From positions 1-35,838 of the forward strand of contig NW_020312230.1 of NCBI RefSeq assembly GCF_002999335.1: a stretch of DNA of 35,838 bases, read 5' to 3'. Both the position numbers and the translations under genes were made by a program. The stretch is from Cyclospora cayetanensis. Lineage: Eukaryota > Apicomplexa > Conoidasida > Eucoccidiorida > Eimeriidae. Below the pieces are notes generated by a model that saw nothing but the letters and a program-made list of their open reading frames with translations, ran no database searches and was not told the origin of the DNA. Of this stretch, positions 30,996 through 35,838 are shown one piece after another (the first letter of the stretch is position 1; every line of letters starts with the position of its first letter).

Positions 30996-32711
30996 TTAGG
31001 AGTCCTCGAATTGACTTGACGGACCATAAAGCATTGCGGGATGCGACTTCAAGGCGTCCGCAGGTGTGAGCCGAGTCCGAGGGTTAACATCACAGAGCTT
31101 CGTGATGAGGTCCAGAACCCTTTGGAAGATTAGGTTGGAGCACTCAGGATCAAACTTTTCTGATATATTCGAAATCTCTGAAATGACTCCGAGAATTGAA
31201 ACGGCCGAGCCGGAAGGACTTGAAATCGGGAGGGATTTGCACCATATCGCGTATGTGGTCATTCCCAGTTGCCAAGCGTCCATCTGCAATGTCCGTTTCT
31301 CATTTTTTGCCTCAACCAAGAGCCTTGTTAGCTCAGGTGAGACGTATTTTGCAGAGTACGCAATTGGATAGAGAGGAGCACCTACTTTCTTGACCCCATC
31401 AAGGCCCGCCAGATAAACATATCCGTCTCTACTAACAATATAGTTATGGGGCTTGATGTCCAAATGTACGAGCCCAATGGTATGCAGATTGTTCACGGCC
31501 CCTACAGCCTGCTGCGTTAGACTCAGGAGGGCAGGGTGGTTTTCCAGGTTTTAGGCCGGCAGAAAACTTGCTAGCCTCCAAAGATCCATTGAAAAGAGCT
31601 GTGTAAGGAGTATTGCGCTTAGTACTGATTCTCTACATAGTGAAGAAGAAGGATATCTGCATCCTTCTTCTTCACTATGTAGAGCGGGATTGCCAGATGC
31701 AAGCTTTGCGAGGCTGATAACGGATCTATGCCCCATGGCAGAAATGTAGGGATGTCCAATTGAGCCATTACCTTTCTGTAGAGTGTTTGTATATTGCCTC
31801 TCACTGTGAATAACTTTCCAGCAAACTGTCCCCCACAAGAACCAGTAAAGGCTGCAACGACACCAAAATTTCCTTGCCCCAACACATCTCCTCGCTTCAG
31901 AATAAGTATCTCTCTGGACACCAGTGACTTAAAAACAATATTCTCTCCTTGTTTCAGTGCCTCCCGGAGGTTCGAATTCGTGTGTTGTGCCAGTTTTTGA
32001 TGTGTAACGCTGACGCTGCTCGCAAGTGGCCACTTCAATGCAATCTCAACCGCTTTGGCCACAACAGCAGACCGCTCGTTTCACAACGAGGGCAACATCC
32101 GTTTTTCAGAAGAGCAAAACCTGTTGTGTCTCCCTACAAAGGCACGCTGGAGAACATTCCTGAAAATTTTCCTAGTGGTGAAAGCAAGTCGAGAAGCGCC
32201 ATTTTTAATGTCCCTAAGGCGCTTAGAGACATTAAACTTCACAGCTCTACATAAATTTTGTCCTCTGCGTGTAAGAGACCTGTGCCGAAGTGGGGTGTTG
32301 CCGAGGTTATCAGCGAAGTTTGTTCGGCTGGGCGAATCTCCAAGAAGGGCAAAGGAGGCATTTCCTTCTCTTAGGCGGGCAATCGTCTTGGTTTTACCGT
32401 TCAGAAGGGCTCCAAGGCATAGTGGCTTGAGCTCGTGCACCCTCATTGCTCTGTGTTTTGCTAAAGCGCCGCTGTAAAGTGCTTGAGCGTCGGGACCATC
32501 CTTCAAGCCTCTGGACACTTTGAAGAAAGGAGTCGTTACCACTTAGCACTGTATGGGGCTGAGTGCCATGTTTCTGAAACGTAGGAGGCTTATATCTGAT
32601 TGAAGACGCGGAGTCTACATAATTTGCCCCCAACGGGGCAAGTTTCTGGAGTCCCCATACGAACACGCAGCTGTCTGTGCAAAAAGGGGCTAAGCAGAAC
32701 CACCACGGCAT
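30996..32711 (-). pseudogene. rhoptry-kinase-like (ROPK family) pseudokinase pseudogene
   Basis: Minus-strand kinase fold in fragments. Visible subdomains: Gly loop GQGNFGVV (31879-31856), Lys in FAGKLF (31816-31814), catalytic-loop HLDIKPHN (31466-31443), DFG position reading GLD (31406-31398), SPEL, DAWQLGM and a final Arg block. Upstream, 32542-32083 encodes a basic Arg/Lys-rich stretch like the amphipathic helices of ROP2-family proteins, and 32711 opens a Cys-rich hydrophobic N-terminus. Lesions: in-frame TGA 32081-32083, in-frame TAA 31551-31553, a frame change near 31630-31690 at an inverted repeat, and another frame change near 32540. The DFG Asp is lost, so even the parent was probably a pseudokinase. 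ROPKs are secreted from rhoptries into the host cell or parasitophorous vacuole. Introns could explain the 32540 change but not the stops. Confidence 0.75.
31631..31684. repeat. perfect 24-bp inverted repeat with 6-nt loop inside the kinase pseudogene
   Basis: Left arm 31631-31654, loop ATCTGC 31655-31660, right arm 31661-31684; the arms are exact reverse complements. On the minus strand the kinase frame runs in through the right arm and ends at a stop soon after the left arm, while the continuing kinase homology is in another frame. The repeat therefore marks the lesion. Confidence 0.95.
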
Positions 32712-33699
32712 ACTACATAAAAAGCGGGTAAAAGCTAAAAATGCAAGCTTTCAAAGCTTGTAAATACACTGTGTTTCAGTCGAGCCTTGCTGGGCACTGC
32801 TGGTAAGCCTCCGTAAATTTCGAAGCACCACTGGTCACCGCGCTTGTAATGTTGAAGAATGAGCAAACAAGAGCACCTAAAGCGTTATCAGGACACTTTT
32901 CACCTTTGAAATACTCGTGTTAAAAATTTTTGCTTGAATTTGTTTTCTTGTAGGACAAAAACGCACAGAAGCTGTCAATGACCCTTATTGGCTTCCACAT
33001 CCAAAAAAGGAAAGATTTTTGCGGGGTTCCGTGGGCTTGTGAGAAAGCTACAGCACCCATCCTCATCGTTGAGTTTAATAGATAGAAGTCCATGCCTTCT
33101 GCATTTTCATGTGTTGACTTCATTTCCAGATCTGAACTCCTCGGCGACGGGCAAAGAACAAATTCCACTACCTTACTGAAAAGATAGAATTTGCGCCTTT
33201 AAAAGGCCAAGCTGTGCGTACGCGCTTTCTACTAGCCTATTTATGCTCATTCAATATTATCAAAGTATTTGCTATTTGAACTGGCTGCTCTGTACGCCGT
33301 ATTCGCCGCACTGTACCGGCTGCTTTCCAGTGTGCGAATAGATGTTGTACACAGGTGTGTTAGACGCAATGTGCAACGAGCTATGAAATTCGATCAATGT
33401 GCTAAAAGGGTACAGCACTGGGCACTTTCGACATGTCGAAAGCCTGATAAGTGAAGGCAAAGCAAGGGGCGAAATCATTTGCAGATACACTCACACGCTT
33501 CCTTTTAGGTTTCATGCTAAATCCAGATTTAGCTAACCCGAGTGGAATTATTATAGGCAACTCAACAATGTCCTTCCCGGCTTTTGAGTGCATCCTGCTG
33601 AACTTATGGCTCGGTACCCTCCTCCGTAAGCGGTTTATGCTGTTCTGCCACCGATGCTTACTAGCCTAAAAACCACTACTGCGGCATTTACTGCCATGG
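32712..33699. other. gene-poor interval upstream of the kinase pseudogene
   Basis: No supported gene; the longest ORF is about 80 codons. It would contain the original promoter of the minus-strand kinase. An 18-bp perfect palindrome, CTTTCGACATGTCGAAAG, lies at 33425-33442. Confidence 0.45.
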
Positions 33700-34080
33700 G
33701 AAGCTCCAACTAAGGCCTCTGTAGATAGACACTTTATTCCAGCGTCAATAGGAACCTTAATGTAAAGCAACCAAGCGCTTATGAGAGAGCTTTATCTCTC
33801 CTGCACCCGTACTCTCCAGAATTTCGTCATGTGGAAAGGGGGGGGTGCGGGAAGCTGCACCCTCTGAGCAGTCCGAGCATTCATAGCTCGTAGCACATAG
33901 CATCTAGCAGGCACGAGCACAGCACTGCGGCTTCTCGTATCGAGCTAACATTACTTTGCAATAAACAGCATACTTGAACGTACACGCCCAAGAAGTCAAT
34001 TCTGTACTATTTCTTAGACAGGATAACAAGTACTACAAAGTCTCCAACTCTGGCTTACCCTCGTCCATTCTTATTCTTCC
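33700..34080 (-). mobile_element. inverted retroelement fragment F (leader and gag start)
   Basis: Matches the leader/gag start of fragment E in the same orientation: TAGCACATAGCA (28678 and 33890), GTATCGAGCT (28722 and 33937) and the following ACAGCATAC. Similarity fades below about 33700. No protease or RT is attached, so this is a 5' fragment only. Confidence 0.6.
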
Positions 34081-35149
34081 ATGTCAAAGCATACCGTCAC
34101 CTTTTCCGTATTAGACATGGAAACCAAATGCGTGCATAACAGCGGTATTTCTTGCTTCCTTACGCCACTCCCCGAGAAGCCAGAAACGCGAAAAGCATTG
34201 CATATACAGTAGATTGAAATTGATAGGACGAAACACGCACAAACGAGTCAACAAAAAACAAGGAACAAAATCAACGCAACTCAGGGTGCGACGGCTCGTT
34301 GTGATTCGGGTAGTGACAAATGTGAGCCTCGTCCTACAATATGTAAATGACAAGTAATATAGAGGCCACCAGGATACAGACTAGTTCAGCAGTACCTCCG
34401 CTTTTCATGCAACAACGGCTGCATACAAATACGGCCGGTGTATGCAGGGCAGCCCAATTTAGAGCCCCAAGAGGAGCACTACGAAGAATAGAGGAATAAT
34501 ACGCTTGAGAGTGCCGGCTCAGTAATCTGAGTGTAGAAGCCACCTTAGGAAAAAAAGCGGGAATGTTTGATGCAGCACTCATGTATGATGACAGCAACTT
34601 CAGGCGGAGCATGGGCTACGGAAGGACAACCTCCCAGGGACGCGAGAAATACCGTCCTACCAGACTGCCTCCGTGACCCGAACATAGCTGCAAAATCTCC
34701 CGCGGGTAACAAGGTCCGCATCTACTCCTCTGTTAAACACTCTGACTGGCGTTGCCCATCCCGCTGTACCGGGACTGCCTTTTTAGTATACTTTCTGCGT
34801 TCAACCGTCCTCAAATCCAGCACTCTTACCGCTCCCTGAGAATCCTTCGCCTCCGTTCGGGTTCCTTGCCTGTGTTGCAAAGCTGGCAAGTGTGTTGAAA
34901 ATTTTAAACGAGCTCCAAAATATTGATCTGATAGCTCTGGAGCACTTCCAAGTTTTAGGGTAGTGAAAAGTCTAAAAAAGCACTGCTTCGTGAAAGGAGG
35001 GAAATGGTCCTAGCCACCCAGCCGCGAACGACATCGTCTAGTCATGTTCGGGTGCACCTTTTACATCCACCAGAGCAAAATCTCCTGACTTATATGTTAT
35101 TAGATGGAAACAGTACTTAGCACTTGAATGGTGACTCCATATATGCAGA
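34081..35149. other. gene-poor interval before retroelement C
   Basis: ORFs of 80-92 codons occur on both strands (34111-34353 minus, 34334-34612 minus, 34567-34839 plus) without a recognisable motif. The right end may hold decayed gag/protease of element C, but I could not align it. Confidence 0.4.
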
Positions 35150-35838
35150 AGCTGTAGTGTGCCTCTTAAGCCTGCATCCCATCTTATTAAGTCAACAGCT
35201 GGTTTTTGTGGGCGGGCTGATTGAACTGTAGGCAGAGGAACAGTGAAATAGCGCAAGTATCGAAAAAACACTCAGCTCATGCTAAGTAAATACGAGCTGC
35301 GAGCAGGCTGGCCATGCGCACGTCGTCCAATGTACCGAATTGAGCTGATTACCGGGTCTGCCCTCAGCTATGTCTAGCAGTGCCAGAAGCCTTCGGAGCA
35401 TTCAGAGGAGAATGAGCAGCAGGTGGATAATTTGTTGGAAAAGAGAAAGTGCAGGAATTAGGTAGCGCCCCTGGGCATAGCCCAGTGTTGCCACCGGGAA
35501 ATTTGGAAGACACTGCATGGGCAACAGCTTTGAGCGCCTGAACAGGATCACTATGAAACAACTGTTTGGTGCCTCATATTGGCGGTTTGCCTGAAGAACC
35601 ACTAGTATCGACAGCCTAATTCAACACTTCTCTCCACAGTGCCTTTTCAAAAATCACCACTCATCTTGATGACAGGCACAAAACTGTGATCCACAATGGC
35701 AGTTACAAAGTTGGTGCACAGCTTTATGGGCTTGCATTTTATTGCCGAACTTTCATTCCTCGCTTTGCTCGCAACGCACAAGCTTTGACTGACCTAACGC
35801 AGAAGCCCAGTCTCTGGCCTGGACACAAGAGGCTGACG
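35150..35838 (+). mobile_element. Ty3/gypsy retroelement, copy C (RT region, runs off the window)
   Basis: From 35285, YELRAGWPCARRPMYRIEL and the following ITGSALSYV match the RT N-terminal block of copies A and B. About 35560-35645 the alignment jumps past the catalytic palm, so the YxDD region is deleted. From about 35647 to the last base one uninterrupted frame encodes the RT connection: GLAFYCRTFIPRFARNAQAL, then ALTDLTQKPSLWPGH. RNase H and integrase would lie beyond the right edge. Confidence 0.75.

Noticed and set aside
33425..33442. 18-bp perfect palindrome as a regulatory site
   Set aside because: Short palindromes of this size can arise by chance in 36 kb, and no gene start is nearby.
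1..35838. tRNA or rRNA genes
   Set aside because: I looked for T-loop-like GGTTCGA.. boxes on both strands; the few hits (for example near 31969) lie inside protein homology and lack the other arms.

Overview
The window looks like nuclear DNA of a coccidian apicomplexan of the Eimeria/Cyclospora type. Three things suggest this. The genes are intron-containing, with GT-AG introns. The exons carry CAG-type codon runs (poly-Ala, poly-Gln, poly-Ser) inside otherwise conserved proteins. A broken rhoptry-kinase-like (ROPK) gene lies among decayed chromovirus-like Ty3/gypsy retroelements. The species is inferred from these features and not proven.

Left third (1-11814), all coding on the minus strand. 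The window opens inside the gene for the U5 snRNP GTPase EFTUD2/Snu114. Six consecutive exons can be assembled between 308 and 4672, and the 3' part of the gene runs off the left edge. Its introns hold a 28-bp minisatellite, a CA-rich tract, an (AT)19 microsatellite and a near-perfect 33-bp inverted repeat. Next come ornithine aminotransferase (four exons, 6772-8981) and a single-exon J-domain + RRM protein resembling the spliceosomal co-chaperone DNAJC17/Cwf23 (10255-11814).

Middle (12740-22912). A nearly full-length but decayed Ty3/gypsy element (copy A) can be followed from gag through protease, reverse transcriptase, RNase H and integrase to a chromodomain-like tail. It is followed by a two-exon gene for a protein with a Ser/Lys/Arg-rich N-terminus and about six KH repeats (19616-22912, plus strand).

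Right third (22913-35838). This part is mostly repeats and fossils. Copy B (plus strand, gag to RNase H) abuts copy E, an inverted leader-gag-protease fragment. Fragment F holds only the leader and gag start (minus). Copy C (plus) continues past the right edge. Between them lies a ROPK-like pseudokinase pseudogene on the minus strand (30996-about 32711) with two in-frame stops and a frame break. The frame break sits on a perfect 24-bp inverted repeat.

Three of the four intact genes concern RNA: two are spliceosome-linked and the third is a KH protein of unknown role. OAT is metabolic. I see no operon-like logic, tRNA, rRNA or CRISPR. The most interesting items are the two fold-back inverted repeats (one at the lesion in the kinase), the decayed ROPK locus, the intact chromodomain-like frame in a dead element, and the lineage-specific insertions in EFTUD2. 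All similarities come from reading the translations by eye; no database search was run.
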